Positions 8,956-18,218 of a stretch of 64,000 nt of DNA are shown piece after piece. The translations under genes were made by a program, and so were the position numbers. This stretch comes from Apibacter mensalis. Its GTDB lineage: Bacteria > Bacteroidota > Bacteroidia > Flavobacteriales > Weeksellaceae. Where the stretch lies: contig NZ_LIVM01000004.1 of the NCBI RefSeq assembly GCF_001418685.1, forward strand, positions 1 through 64,000. The letters run 5' to 3'. The notes beneath the pieces are model-generated. The model worked only from the letters and a program-made list of their open reading frames with translations. It was not told where the DNA came from and ran no database searches. Positions within the stretch are counted from its first letter, which is position 1. Each line of letters opens with the position of its first letter.

Positions 8956-9912
8956 ATGAGCTGGTTTAAGAAAATTTTCGGAAAAGAGAAAAAAGAAACA
9001 TTAGATAAGGGGTTGGAAAAGTCTAGTCGATCTTTTTTTGATAAAATAGGGAGGGCTATTGCAGGAAAAAGTAAAGTGGACGATGAAGTTCTCGATAACT
9101 TGGAGGAAGTGTTGATCTCTTCGGATGTTGGGATAGAAACTACACTTAAAATAATAAAAAAAATAGAAGAACGGGTAGCCAGAGATAAATTTATGAATAC
9201 TTCGGAATTAGATCAGATTCTTAAGGAGGAAATTATGAATTTATTAGCCGAAAATAAAAGCTCTGACTCGGAATTTGAAATTCCTCAAGATAAAAAGCCT
9301 TACGTAATCATGGTTGTGGGAGTTAATGGAGTAGGAAAAACGACTACTATAGGAAAACTAGCCTATCAGTTCAAACAACAAGGAAAGAAAGTTATATTAG
9401 GAGCTTCAGACACATTCAGAGCGGCTGCAGTGGATCAGCTAGTTATCTGGTCTGAAAGGGTAGGGGTTCCTATAATTAAGCAAAGTATGGGATCTGATCC
9501 TGCTTCGGTGGCGTTTGATACCGTTCAATCAGCCCAAGCTCAAGGAGCTGATGTAGTATTAATAGACACTGCCGGACGATTGCATAATAAGGTTAATTTG
9601 ATGAATGAGCTAAGTAAAATAAAAAGGGTAATGCAAAAAGTAATTCCGGATGCTCCTCATGAAATATTATTGGTATTAGATGGTTCAACCGGACAAAATG
9701 CGTTTGAACAAGCAAAACAATTCACGACTGCTACAGATGTAAGTGCTTTAGCGGTTACAAAACTTGACGGCACAGCGAAGGGGGGAGTGGTCATTGGTAT
9801 ATCAGATCAATTTAAAATACCGGTAAAATATATTGGAGTGGGCGAAAAAATGGTTGACCTCCAGCCATTTAATAAATATGAATTTGTGGATAGCTTTTTT
9901 AAAAAAAATTAG
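8956..9912 (+). CDS. ftsY: Signal recognition particle receptor FtsY
   Basis: 318 residues from the ATG at 8956 (MSWFKKIFGKEKK). The in-frame ATG at 8917 would add 13 hydrophobic residues lying next to the terminator and is unlikely. FtsY is the membrane-associated GTPase that receives ribosome-SRP complexes for cotranslational insertion. Visible motifs are the N domain, G1 GVNGVGKTTTIGKLA, the insertion-box residues DTFRAAAVDQL, G3 DTAGRLHNK, G4 TKLDGTAKGG and the closing GVGEKMVDLQPF. It lacks the long acidic A domain of the E. coli protein, as is usual in this phylum. A lipoprotein gene follows after 8 bp. Confidence 0.97.
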   Translation: MSWFKKIFGKEKKETLDKGLEKSSRSFFDKIGRAIAGKSKVDDEVLDNLEEVLISSDVGIETTLKIIKKIEERVARDKFMNTSELDQILKEEIMNLLAENKSSDSEFEIPQDKKPYVIMVVGVNGVGKTTTIGKLAYQFKQQGKKVILGASDTFRAAAVDQLVIWSERVGVPIIKQSMGSDPASVAFDTVQSAQAQGADVVLIDTAGRLHNKVNLMNELSKIKRVMQKVIPDAPHEILLVLDGSTGQNAFEQAKQFTTATDVSALAVTKLDGTAKGGVVIGISDQFKIPVKYIGVGEKMVDLQPFNKYEFVDSFFKKN

Positions 9913-9920
9913 ACATTTTA

Positions 9921-10409
9921 GTGAACGTGAAAAGAATTATCTACTTTCTTATTATTGTAATTACTTGCTTGGCTTGTAAATCTCAGCAGCCTCTATCTGC
10001 TAACAATAACAAACTTTGCAAAGTTGAATATTCTAATTACGGAGGCATTCATGGTTGGGAAGAATCTCTTAGTATCACTGAAGAGAATATTTCGTATAAT
10101 TCTATAAGCAGAAGAACTAATAAAAGCGAAAAAGAGCTTGAAAAAACATCTGAAAATGTTTGGAGAAAATTAGAATCTTCTTTAGATATTCATTTACTAG
10201 AAAGAATTAAAAGTGGTGAGAGTACACTTCTGTATGATGGGAAAGATACTAAGTTTAAGATAGTCTTATGTTCCGGAAAAGAATTTTCTTTTATTAATTC
10301 ACAAGATTCAGATGAATACCAAAAGATGAATGAATTTTTTAGTACGATTTTGGATTGTAGAACTAAAATAATCAGTAAAATAAACAACAATGATAAAATC
10401 AACCACTAA
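9921..10409 (+). CDS. Uncharacterised lipoprotein
   Basis: 162 residues, starting with GTG at 9921 (another GTG lies two codons later). The signal peptide ends ITCLACKSQQP, a good lipobox (LAC). The remaining sequence is mixed, with a central YDGKDTKFKIVLCSGKEFSF segment; I recognise no family. It is 8 bp after ftsY, and its last 20 bases overlap the start of the deformylase-like gene, so the three genes are probably transcribed together. Confidence 0.7.
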   Translation: MNVKRIIYFLIIVITCLACKSQQPLSANNNKLCKVEYSNYGGIHGWEESLSITEENISYNSISRRTNKSEKELEKTSENVWRKLESSLDIHLLERIKSGESTLLYDGKDTKFKIVLCSGKEFSFINSQDSDEYQKMNEFFSTILDCRTKIISKINNNDKINH

Positions 10410-11010
10410 AAAAATGTATAAAATAGCATACTTAGTATTATTTATTATGTTAACATCTTGCACAAGTTCTTTTTCATCCTCAGAAAAAGAAATTATTTAC
10501 CACTCCCCCGATTCACCAGCAAGAGTGTTACAGATCACCAATAAAAATGATTCTTTAATTTTAAGAGCCCCTTCGAAAAATATAAAAAATGTAAAAAAGA
10601 ATAAAGATATAGAACCCTTAGTAAAAAAATTATATCTAACTATGCTTGAGGAAGGAGGTATAGGAATTGCAGCACCGCAAATAGGAATAAATAAGAATAT
10701 TTTTTTATTTACCAGATTAGATAAAGAAGAAAATTCCGTAGAAGTAGCAATAAATCCTAAAATTATTTCACACTCATCCGAAATCATTTGCTTTCATAAT
10801 GATGGATGTTTATCTGTTCCCGACAAATATGGAAACTCAGGGCGTTTTTCTTGGATAGAAGTTGAATATACTGATCAAAATAAACAAAAGGTTACCCATA
10901 AATTTTTGGGAGGAAGCCGCTCTGAAGATTACACGGGCATTATTTTTCAACATGAATACGACCATTTACAAGGAAAATTATACATAGATAAGCCGTGTGT
11001 TTCTAAATAA
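10390..11010 (+). CDS. Peptide deformylase homologue with a lipoprotein signal
   Basis: 206 residues. The three deformylase motifs are present: GIGIAAPQIG at 90-99, DGCLS at 138-142 (usually EGCLS) and HEYDH at 188-192. The cysteine, the two histidines that hold the metal and the catalytic glutamate (E189) are all present. In the cytosol this fold removes the formyl group from new proteins. Here, however, the protein begins with a lipoprotein signal (IAYLVLFIMLTSC, lipobox LTSC), so it should be exported and lipidated, where nascent chains are absent. A second ATG at 10414 would keep the signal. It overlaps the upstream lipoprotein gene by 20 bp and precedes mnmE by 19 bp. It is not the only possible deformylase of the genome, since a cytosolic one would be expected elsewhere. 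Confidence 0.85.
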   Translation: MIKSTTKKMYKIAYLVLFIMLTSCTSSFSSSEKEIIYHSPDSPARVLQITNKNDSLILRAPSKNIKNVKKNKDIEPLVKKLYLTMLEEGGIGIAAPQIGINKNIFLFTRLDKEENSVEVAINPKIISHSSEIICFHNDGCLSVPDKYGNSGRFSWIEVEYTDQNKQKVTHKFLGGSRSEDYTGIIFQHEYDHLQGKLYIDKPCVSK

Positions 11011-11029
11011 TTTTTAATGAATTTTAATC

Positions 11030-12400
11030 ATGTTTGAAGATACCATTTGTGCATTAGCCACTTCGCCGGGAACAGCAGCATTGGGAATTATTAGAGTTTC
11101 CGGAAAAAATTCTATTTCGTTGGTTAATTCTGTTTTTAAAGGTAAAGACTTAAACGAGGTAAGTTCGCATACTGTTCATTACGGCTTTATTAAAGATGGA
11201 AATGAAACGATTGATGAAGTGATGGTTTCTGTTTTTTGGGCTCCTAAAACTTTTACTGCAGAAAATTTAGTGGAAATAACCTGTCATGGATCCCACTATA
11301 TAGAACAGCAAATACTTTCCCTACTAGTAAAAAAAGGTTGTCGCTTAGCTCTGGCGGGTGAATTTACTCAACGGGCCTTTCTTAACGGACGTATAGATTT
11401 AAGTCAAGCAGAGGCAGTTGCCGATTTAATATCAGCCGAAAATAAAGCCAGTCACGATATGGCCCTTTCCCAAATGAGAGGTGGATTTTCCTCACTTCTC
11501 CAGGAATTACGAGTCGAATTGTTGGATTTAGCTTCACTTTTGGAACTTGAATTGGATTTTTCTGAAGAAGATGTTGAATTTGCCGATCGTTCACAATTAG
11601 TACACTTGATGGACCGAATTTTAGGGGTTATCAATCCTCTAATAGAGTCATTTTCCTATGGAAATGCGCTTAAAAATGGAGTTCCGGTTGCAATTTTAGG
11701 GAAGCCTAATGCCGGAAAATCAACCTTGTTAAATGCTTTATTACAGGAAGACCGGGCTATAGTTAGTGATATTGCCGGAACTACTCGCGATACGATTGAA
11801 GAATCGTTAATTATTAACGGAATACAATTTCGATTTATAGATACGGCCGGATTGCGGGAAACTGAAGATCCCATAGAAGCAATGGGTGTAGCAAAAGCAT
11901 TGGAAAAGGCAAAGGAAGCTTCGATTATATTATATTTAGCAGATGTAACGGATTTGGATTGGGAAGTGATAAATGCTGATTTATTAAAATTTCAAAGAGG
12001 GGAAATCCGTATCATTATATGCCTTACCAAGCTGGATAAAAAATTAAAATTTACCCGTTCTGACATCCCTGAAGAATTTTTACGTAACTATACAATAGTA
12101 ATGTTTTCTGTTAAACAAAATCCCGATCTTTCTGAACTTAAAGAAAACATGTATTCCCATATAGAATCTCAAAGATCGACTTCACAAACAATTGTAAACA
12201 ATGTACGTCATGTGAATGCCTTAATTCGTGCCCGAGAATCTTTATGGTTATGTAAAGAAGGTTTACAAACCGGATTGAGTAGCGAATTGGTCGCTATTGA
12301 TTTACGGCGTGCCTTAGAATCTTTGGGTGAAATTGTGGGACAGGTCTCTAATGATGAATTGCTCGGAAATATCTTTGGTAAGTTTTGTATCGGAAAGTAA
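11030..12400 (+). CDS. mnmE: tRNA modification GTPase MnmE
   Basis: 456 residues. With MnmG this enzyme makes the 5-carboxymethylaminomethyl group on U34 of several tRNAs. The N-terminal folate-binding domain starts with the conserved TICALATSPGTAALGIIRVSG. The inserted G domain has G1 GKPNAGKSTLLNAL, G3 DTAGLRETEDPIE and G4 TKLDK. The protein ends with the required CIGK, whose cysteine acts in catalysis. The length and all motifs are normal. It is the last gene before the first defence island, on the opposite strand. Confidence 0.97.
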   Translation: MFEDTICALATSPGTAALGIIRVSGKNSISLVNSVFKGKDLNEVSSHTVHYGFIKDGNETIDEVMVSVFWAPKTFTAENLVEITCHGSHYIEQQILSLLVKKGCRLALAGEFTQRAFLNGRIDLSQAEAVADLISAENKASHDMALSQMRGGFSSLLQELRVELLDLASLLELELDFSEEDVEFADRSQLVHLMDRILGVINPLIESFSYGNALKNGVPVAILGKPNAGKSTLLNALLQEDRAIVSDIAGTTRDTIEESLIINGIQFRFIDTAGLRETEDPIEAMGVAKALEKAKEASIILYLADVTDLDWEVINADLLKFQRGEIRIIICLTKLDKKLKFTRSDIPEEFLRNYTIVMFSVKQNPDLSELKENMYSHIESQRSTSQTIVNNVRHVNALIRARESLWLCKEGLQTGLSSELVAIDLRRALESLGEIVGQVSNDELLGNIFGKFCIGK

Positions 12401-12658
12401 AGTTTGACATATGAAATAGTAAACAATTGTAAAATAGGTAAAATAAATAAATCTGTTTTATGATTTAATTATCTATATTATCTAATCATATAGCAGTTTC
12501 TATTTAGTTTAAGAAGATAAAGTTCATCAAATAAAAATCATTTTAGTTATATTTTTAAAAGTGAAACAACCGAAAAAATAGAATAAAAGTTTCTAAATAA
12601 CAATATACAATTAGTGAAAACTACATTTTTGACTTCTTATTTTATAAATTTAAGAATG

Positions 12659-15600
12659 CTATGAAATAATATGAGCCATGGTATTAAAATAACTACAAGA
12701 AGCCCACAAATTTTTATTTCCTATCACATAAAACCGTTTTTTTGCCCTGGTTAAAGCCACATTCAACATATTAGGTTTTTGAGAAGCCCAATTTCTAGCT
12801 CCTGCAGTAGCCGGATTACCCCCTAAAACAAAAAAGACAACGTCGGCCTCTTTTCCCTGAAATGTATGTATGGTTCCGCAAGAAATAGTTTTCTGTGTTT
12901 CAAACACTTCCTTACAATATTCGGCAACCGACTTGAAGGGGGAAATAACGTAAATTTTACCCGAATAATGTTTTTGCAATTCCTTAATTTTGGTCTTAAG
13001 CAATTCGATTTCCTCCAAAATAACATGTTTATTATAAGGCGAAGAGGCACATTCAACGTGAAACCAGGCGGATGGACCCATAAATTCTTTATTTGAAATT
13101 TCATGGACCGCATTTACCATTTGATTACCATATGCAATCTTATTGGCAATAGTAAACATCGGATCCTCACACCTTCTATGTGCACGAAGTGGAAAACCTG
13201 TCCAAACTTTTTCTTCAGAATTTCCAACCTGCATATAAGTTCCCGATAAAGAAACCCTATCTGCTAATTGTTGAACGGAGACTTTACAAGGAGACCATGC
13301 GGTATCCACCTCACATTCATTCCTTAACCGGGCCACTAATTTTTCGGGGATAGTAACCACGGGCTCTACCTGTAGCGGATCACCTACAATTACGCATCGT
13401 TTGGATCGGTGAATCAGTCCTACGGCAGCTTGAGGAGTTGCTTGTCCGGCCTCATCAATTAGTAGCCATCCTATTTGATTTCTATCGATATTTTTGAATA
13501 AACGGCTTGCGGATGCTAATGTTGTTGATACAACCGGTACACATAAAAAAAATGTATCCCATAAATTTTGGTACATATCTCCTCTAACAGTAACCCAGCC
13601 TGAAAGCATTTCAAAAAATGCGGATAAATTATTTCTTATTTTCTTTGCGTTTACTAAAATAGCATCTTTATGCAACTCAAGTGCAGTAATAAATATTTTA
13701 CTTCTTAAAGTTGCTATTTTAGGAGAGTGATAGGGATTTAAAAGATGAATTTCATTCAATTCTTTTTGCCAAAAATCGACGTCAACAATATTTTTCGGAT
13801 CTATTTCGTATTTTTGAATTAAAATTTCTTGAGATTTTTTATATTCAGCGAAGAATGTATTCAGCTCCGATAATTTTTTGTTGATAATTTCTTTTTGGTT
13901 TGATAATTCTTCGGATCTATTTCTGTTTAAATCTAGTTTTTTTCTTAGGTTATCTAATGATGTATCCAGCGACTGTAATTTAATGCTAAAGCTTTTTGTT
14001 TTAAATAGCCATTGTTGGTAATTGGCAGTTGAAAATAGTCTTTGAAAAAAGAAAAAACTAGGTTTTTGTTGTAAGTGAAGCTTTAATAAATCTTGCACCC
14101 TATCAGCATCCTGTTTGGTAACATTCTCTTGTTTTTGCAGATTCGTTTTCTCTATCGAAAGTTCAGATAAATACTCAATAATTTTGGCAAGATCATTTTT
14201 GAGATGAATTTCTTTTTCCTTGTTTTGGATATACTTTGGGAGCAATTTATGGAATGAACTTGCCAGTTTCTTAAAGTCATCAAACTCTTTTACTAAAGAT
14301 TTAAATAACTTATTATGTTTGATAAAAGAGCCTTGGTAGATATGGGTTTTATCATGTGTTGGATCTTTGTAAATATCATAAAGCAAATTATAAAAACCTA
14401 GCTGCTCATCCGATTCTTCCGATTTCCAAAAAGCTTTTCTAAACGATTCCCTGTTTTTCATATTTCCCAAAGCAGCTGCGATGGCTCCCCAGTTTTCCTC
14501 AGCTGTTAAAGATTGTGAGCAGCCGGCGAAATAATCAACAGCTGGAAAATGGTCTTTATCAATTCCTTTTTTTTGAGGCAGTTCTTTACTTATATTTTCT
14601 ACTGCCGCATTGTTATTACTGGCTACCACTATGCCAAAATTATTTTTCAGAGATTGCTTTAAATTATAAGTATAACTAACATATCCGCCTTCTTTTTCAA
14701 TTTTGGTATATCCTTTTTTAAATAGATGATCACATCCTAGGTCCGAAATAATTTTTGCTCTTTCAACAATTATTTCGGCAATAATATCTTTTAATAGGGT
14801 AGTTTTCCCTGTTCCCGGAGGCCCATTGAGCCCTTGTAGCCCTTCATTGTTTCTTAAATTTGAAAAAATTGAATTAACAGCACCCATTTGTGCGGAATAA
14901 AGCCCATATTCAATATGTGAAGGCCACCTTCCACTAGTTATGGAATTAGGGTTAAAACTGTCAACTAGAAACGCTTTATTTTGAATCAAATCTTTTCTTT
15001 TTTCAACAGGCGGAGCTAACTTTAAATAGGCACGAAGAGCGCTTCCTAATTTATTCTCTTCAATATCAGATAGATAGTTGAGGTCATTTAAATAAAAACT
15101 ATTAAGAAATCCGATATTCATTTCACTGTCTTTAGGGACAATTTCGGCTAGAACATAAATTCCAATAGTGTGTTTCCACCATGTATTGATACCTTTTAAA
15201 TACTCAATCTCTTTGTGAAGGTGTTCCCATAAAACCACATCACCTTTATAAACCTCTTTTCCGGCAATTTCTACCCATTTAAAGTTATATCTGTCTTGGA
15301 AATCGCTTTGGGATACTTCCAAATCATAACTAACAGAGGAAAGATCTGTTTTACGTTCTAACGCACGGATTCCAAATATATAGCTGGCTATTATATAAGT
15401 TTCTTGATGAGGGATACCTTCCTCATCTAAAATCAGAGCCGATAAACAAGTAAAACCACTCACAGGCTCTTCCCAATCGTTTGTATCGTCTATTTTTACT
15501 AAACTATTGAGATGATCCACAACTACTTTCTTCTTAATTTTCCCAAAAACTAACGTATATCGCCACTTATAATTTTTCTTTAAGGGTTTATTAGGTTGAA

Positions 15601-15709
15601 GCCATGGAAGAGGATTTCCGGGGTTAATCAAATTGGTATTTTTATTGAAATCCGGAAGATTAAATATCTCTACATTTCTCCAGAATTTAAGTATAGGTTG
15701 TGGTTTCAA
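12659..15709 (-). CDS. Superfamily 1 helicase (UPF1/DNA2-like AAA domains), putative defence gene
   Basis: 1016 residues. An uncharacterised N-terminal third is followed by a helicase core. The Walker A motif is GPPGTGKTTLLKD (near residue 295), then a long coiled-coil insertion (about 480-640). After it come the Walker B motif LLIDEAGQATPQAAVG, the following VGDPLQVEPV, PLRAHRRCEDPMF, the C-terminal TIHTFQGKEADVVFF, and motif VI LNVALTRAKKRFYVIG. This is the UPF1-like branch of SF1, with translocation on nucleic acid powered by ATP. Long stand-alone members are common in defence islands. Here the gene lies downstream of a PD-(D/E)XK-DUF5655 gene and a restriction-methylation pair on the same strand. 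A gap of about 460 bp to the nuclease gene leaves open whether they work together. Confidence 0.85.
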   Translation of the reverse strand: MKPQPILKFWRNVEIFNLPDFNKNTNLINPGNPLPWLQPNKPLKKNYKWRYTLVFGKIKKKVVVDHLNSLVKIDDTNDWEEPVSGFTCLSALILDEEGIPHQETYIIASYIFGIRALERKTDLSSVSYDLEVSQSDFQDRYNFKWVEIAGKEVYKGDVVLWEHLHKEIEYLKGINTWWKHTIGIYVLAEIVPKDSEMNIGFLNSFYLNDLNYLSDIEENKLGSALRAYLKLAPPVEKRKDLIQNKAFLVDSFNPNSITSGRWPSHIEYGLYSAQMGAVNSIFSNLRNNEGLQGLNGPPGTGKTTLLKDIIAEIIVERAKIISDLGCDHLFKKGYTKIEKEGGYVSYTYNLKQSLKNNFGIVVASNNNAAVENISKELPQKKGIDKDHFPAVDYFAGCSQSLTAEENWGAIAAALGNMKNRESFRKAFWKSEESDEQLGFYNLLYDIYKDPTHDKTHIYQGSFIKHNKLFKSLVKEFDDFKKLASSFHKLLPKYIQNKEKEIHLKNDLAKIIEYLSELSIEKTNLQKQENVTKQDADRVQDLLKLHLQQKPSFFFFQRLFSTANYQQWLFKTKSFSIKLQSLDTSLDNLRKKLDLNRNRSEELSNQKEIINKKLSELNTFFAEYKKSQEILIQKYEIDPKNIVDVDFWQKELNEIHLLNPYHSPKIATLRSKIFITALELHKDAILVNAKKIRNNLSAFFEMLSGWVTVRGDMYQNLWDTFFLCVPVVSTTLASASRLFKNIDRNQIGWLLIDEAGQATPQAAVGLIHRSKRCVIVGDPLQVEPVVTIPEKLVARLRNECEVDTAWSPCKVSVQQLADRVSLSGTYMQVGNSEEKVWTGFPLRAHRRCEDPMFTIANKIAYGNQMVNAVHEISNKEFMGPSAWFHVECASSPYNKHVILEEIELLKTKIKELQKHYSGKIYVISPFKSVAEYCKEVFETQKTISCGTIHTFQGKEADVVFFVLGGNPATAGARNWASQKPNMLNVALTRAKKRFYVIGNKNLWASCSYFNTMAHIIS

Positions 15710-16169
15710 AGTAAAAGGCGTGTGTATGTTAGTAAATTTCTTTTGTAATTTGTTTTCAAGAGACCGTTTTTTTATAATATTTCCCTTTTATTAACGTAGC
15801 AAACTTATAATTTTATATCTTATTATGATTGGTAAATAAAATTTATAAATTTTGCAATACAATAATAATTGAATATAATTTAGATTTCACTCTGAATTTA
15901 CAATTATTTAACGTAAAATTTGATGATATAGTTTATTTTTAATCAATTTAATTAATATAATTTTTTCACTACTATAGTGTGATTTAACGATAAAACAACT
16001 AATAAAGTAATACGATCATATTTTTTTTAGTAATCCAAACTACCATACACTAAAGTACCTACAAAAACAATTATAAACTAAAATTATCTACGATGGTTAT
16101 GTTTTGAAAAAATTTTGCATTTTTATTTTCATAGTATTTCGGATATATAAAAACTAAAAATAAGGGAAT
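15710..16169. other. Intergenic region inside the first defence island
   Basis: This is a very AT-rich stretch between two minus-strand genes. It has no reading frame of note and no clear tRNA or repeat. It should contain the promoter of the SF1 helicase gene, but I see no element that fits well. Confidence 0.5.
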
Positions 16170-17078
16170 TTATAAAGCTTGTTTAACTAAACTCATTATA
16201 TATTCAAGGTTATCTGTATTGGATACATGTAGTTCATAATCTCCATTGCCATGATGACCTTTTGAGGAAGCATCAACAGCCAGTTTGCGAGGGTCATTTA
16301 GTTCTCCTTTCTTCATATTCAGCCAAAGAATAAGATTTTTATGTTGAATACGAATATCCACAATATTTTTATCTTTTTTAAAAGCGATATACATTTTTTT
16401 AGGTACCACCTCGATATCACTTGATAAATTTAATATGGCTAATTTAAAGGTTTCATATAATTCTTTTATTTCTTCCGTTTTTCCTTCTAAATGCATTTCT
16501 TCCGTATAAACCTTAATTTGCTCAACTACCTTGTTTATTTCAGAATCATCATTAGAAGACTGTACTTGCTTAAAACTTGGTGCAGCCTGTGATTTTTTTA
16601 TTGGATTAATTACTATTATACTACTTTCAAACTGTTTGATTTCCCACAACTCAATAGGTAGATTTTTAAAGTTGGAAGATTGTTTTTGAAAGTTTGTGAA
16701 GGACGGAGCAACGAATATGATCTTGCTTTGTGACCAATCCACATCATCACGTTTTAGATTTTTATTACAAGACTTATTATATTCTACAATAAAGTCAGAT
16801 TTATACTCCAACATCAAGTTTAAATATGATATTCCTTGGTCTATTACGCTATAGTTTCGATCTCGCTTGTATTCGATAATAACAAACGATTTGCTTTCCT
16901 CATCAAAAGCCAATGTATCGAATCTTACATTTTTCAATGAGAATTCTGTTTTAATAAGTTTGAATCCTGTAATTTGTTCTAAGTTTGCTTCAAATAATCT
17001 TTGTATATCTTTTTCCAGTTTAAAAGGTTTTTCTTTTAAACCCGATAAGGAGCCTTTCTGTTTTAGGTAGAGTTGCAT
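16170..17078 (-). CDS. PD-(D/E)XK nuclease-like protein with C-terminal DUF5655
   Basis: 302 residues. The N-terminal half has the restriction-endonuclease-like pattern RFDTLAFDEESKSFVIIEYK: an aspartate, then E-x-K on the next strand, followed by the helix VIDQGISYL carrying the usual Gln. The C-terminal 110 residues match DUF5655 (for example KKMYIAFKKDKNIVDIRIQHKNLILWLN), a domain often attached to such nucleases. The catalytic residues look intact, so it is probably an active DNA nuclease. It lies 12 bp downstream of the specificity gene hsdS on the same strand, so it is likely cotranscribed with the BcgI-like system as an accessory effector or second nuclease. Confidence 0.82.
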   Translation of the reverse strand: MQLYLKQKGSLSGLKEKPFKLEKDIQRLFEANLEQITGFKLIKTEFSLKNVRFDTLAFDEESKSFVIIEYKRDRNYSVIDQGISYLNLMLEYKSDFIVEYNKSCNKNLKRDDVDWSQSKIIFVAPSFTNFQKQSSNFKNLPIELWEIKQFESSIIVINPIKKSQAAPSFKQVQSSNDDSEINKVVEQIKVYTEEMHLEGKTEEIKELYETFKLAILNLSSDIEVVPKKMYIAFKKDKNIVDIRIQHKNLILWLNMKKGELNDPRKLAVDASSKGHHGNGDYELHVSNTDNLEYIMSLVKQAL

Positions 17079-17090
17079 AAGAATAAGAAG

Positions 17091-18218
17091 TTAATTATTT
17101 TTATTTACTATAGTTTTTGTTGCTGCAATTTTTTTATCAGCATATAAAATAACATCTCTAATTACTAATTTCTGAATGGCAGAAATAAATGTTTCCATTG
17201 CGTCGTAATAAGGTTGATAATTATTAACAGGTAAAAATATTTTATCTATTTGAATCTTCTTATTACTTATACTATCTCCCCAAGAATATTTATGTTTCAA
17301 GCTTTTATTAATACAAGTGGCTAAATATAAGTAATTAGATTTGTTTTTTTCTTCTTTCTTTAGATAAAGTGCTAAATTATGACTATCATTTGAATAAAAA
17401 TCCTTTTCTTGATAGGTTACAGTAAACGTTTTTCCTCCAATAAAAATACAATTACCTTTATCTAAATATTTTTCATCGTAAGAAATATAAGAGCTCACAG
17501 CATTATTTGTTATGCTTGCACATAAATAAGGCGTTTTCCCACTATTTTCAACAATATCCCTTGATAAAATATTTCCTGTATTTTTTACATCAAAAATATC
17601 AATAACATTAAATTTTCTAAATTTTAATTTTTCAAAATCATCTAAAGCTTGTTGTTCTTCTTTTGTTAAAGTGTAATCTTTTAAACCTGTAACAGATAAA
17701 TAGGCTTCCAGCTCCGCTATACGCTCCGCTTCCAGCTCCGCTATAAAATTTTCCATAAAATTAAAATCAATCGTATCATTTTTTATTGGGAGTTTGATTT
17801 TAATTTTATTTAATTTTGCTTCTGAAACAGTATTATTATAACCAAAAGATAACATTTTTTTATTTAAAGCACTAACGAAAACTAAGCCAGTATTTTTATT
17901 TTCTATAAAATTTTCTTTTGCGGTTAATACAAGGACGCCATCTGTTGTAATAAAATCTTTCTCTTGATAATAAACTATACCTGTTTGTCTTCCAATGATT
18001 AAAGAATTTCCCTTGAATATTTTATGATTTTGAGGTTTTACTGTATCTACAAAGCCATTATTATTGTTGTTTTGAGCTATGAAGCAAATACCTTTAGAGT
18101 CGTGAATAAGTTCTTTTTGGTTTGAAATATTCCCCCGATTAATATCAAATAGATCCCCAATTTTAAATTCGCCCCACTTAACTTCTTGCAGCTTTTTGCT
18201 AAGTGAGGCATCTACTTT
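17091..18218 (-). CDS. hsdS: Restriction specificity subunit without its own start codon (probable -1 frameshift product of the upstream gene)
   Basis: The frame is open from a stop at 18237-18239 down to 17091, giving about 375 residues with two target-recognition domains. The first begins VKWGEFKIGDLFDI and has IGRQTGIVYYQEKDFITTDG. The second begins LKFRKFNVIDIFDV and has IGGKTFTVTYQEKDFYSNDS. A helical spacer with an eight-residue repeat, IAELEAER, lies between them. The first in-frame ATG is at 17855, which would lose the whole first recognition domain. GTG and TTG are also absent near the front; only a rare CTG or ATT could serve. The gene begins in the -1 frame of the methylase gene, exactly at a slippery heptamer followed by a hairpin, so translation by frameshifting is the best explanation. 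A one-base indel making a dead gene is the alternative. Confidence 0.82.
   Translation of the reverse strand, partial: KVDASLSKKLQEVKWGEFKIGDLFDINRGNISNQKELIHDSKGICFIAQNNNNNGFVDTVKPQNHKIFKGNSLIIGRQTGIVYYQEKDFITTDGVLVLTAKENFIENKNTGLVFVSALNKKMLSFGYNNTVSEAKLNKIKIKLPIKNDTIDFNFMENFIAELEAERIAELEAYLSVTGLKDYTLTKEEQQALDDFEKLKFRKFNVIDIFDVKNTGNILSRDIVENSGKTPYLCASITNNAVSSYISYDEKYLDKGNCIFIGGKTFTVTYQEKDFYSNDSHNLALYLKKEEKNKSNYLYLATCINKSLKHKYSWGDSISNKKIQIDKIFLPVNNYQPYYDAMETFISAIQKLVIRDVILYADKKIAATKTIVNKNN
17704..17745 (-). repeat. 24-bp in-frame repeat in the hsdS spacer
   Basis: The string gcttccagctccgctata occurs at 17704-17721 and 17728-17745, 24 bp apart, and encodes IAELEA twice. It lies in the helical spacer between the two recognition domains. 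Changes in copy number would alter the spacer length and hence the gap in the DNA target, as known for EcoR124-type enzymes. Confidence 0.8.

Noticed and set aside
12659-15709. The large helicase as an HsdR subunit of the BcgI-like system
   Set aside because: The motifs are SF1 (UPF1-like), not the SF2 DEAD-box motor of HsdR, and no N-terminal HsdR nuclease block is visible.
17091-17855. A shorter specificity gene starting at the ATG at 17855
   Set aside because: It would lose the whole first recognition domain, although the frame upstream is open and clearly encodes one (WGEFKIGDLFDI and so on).
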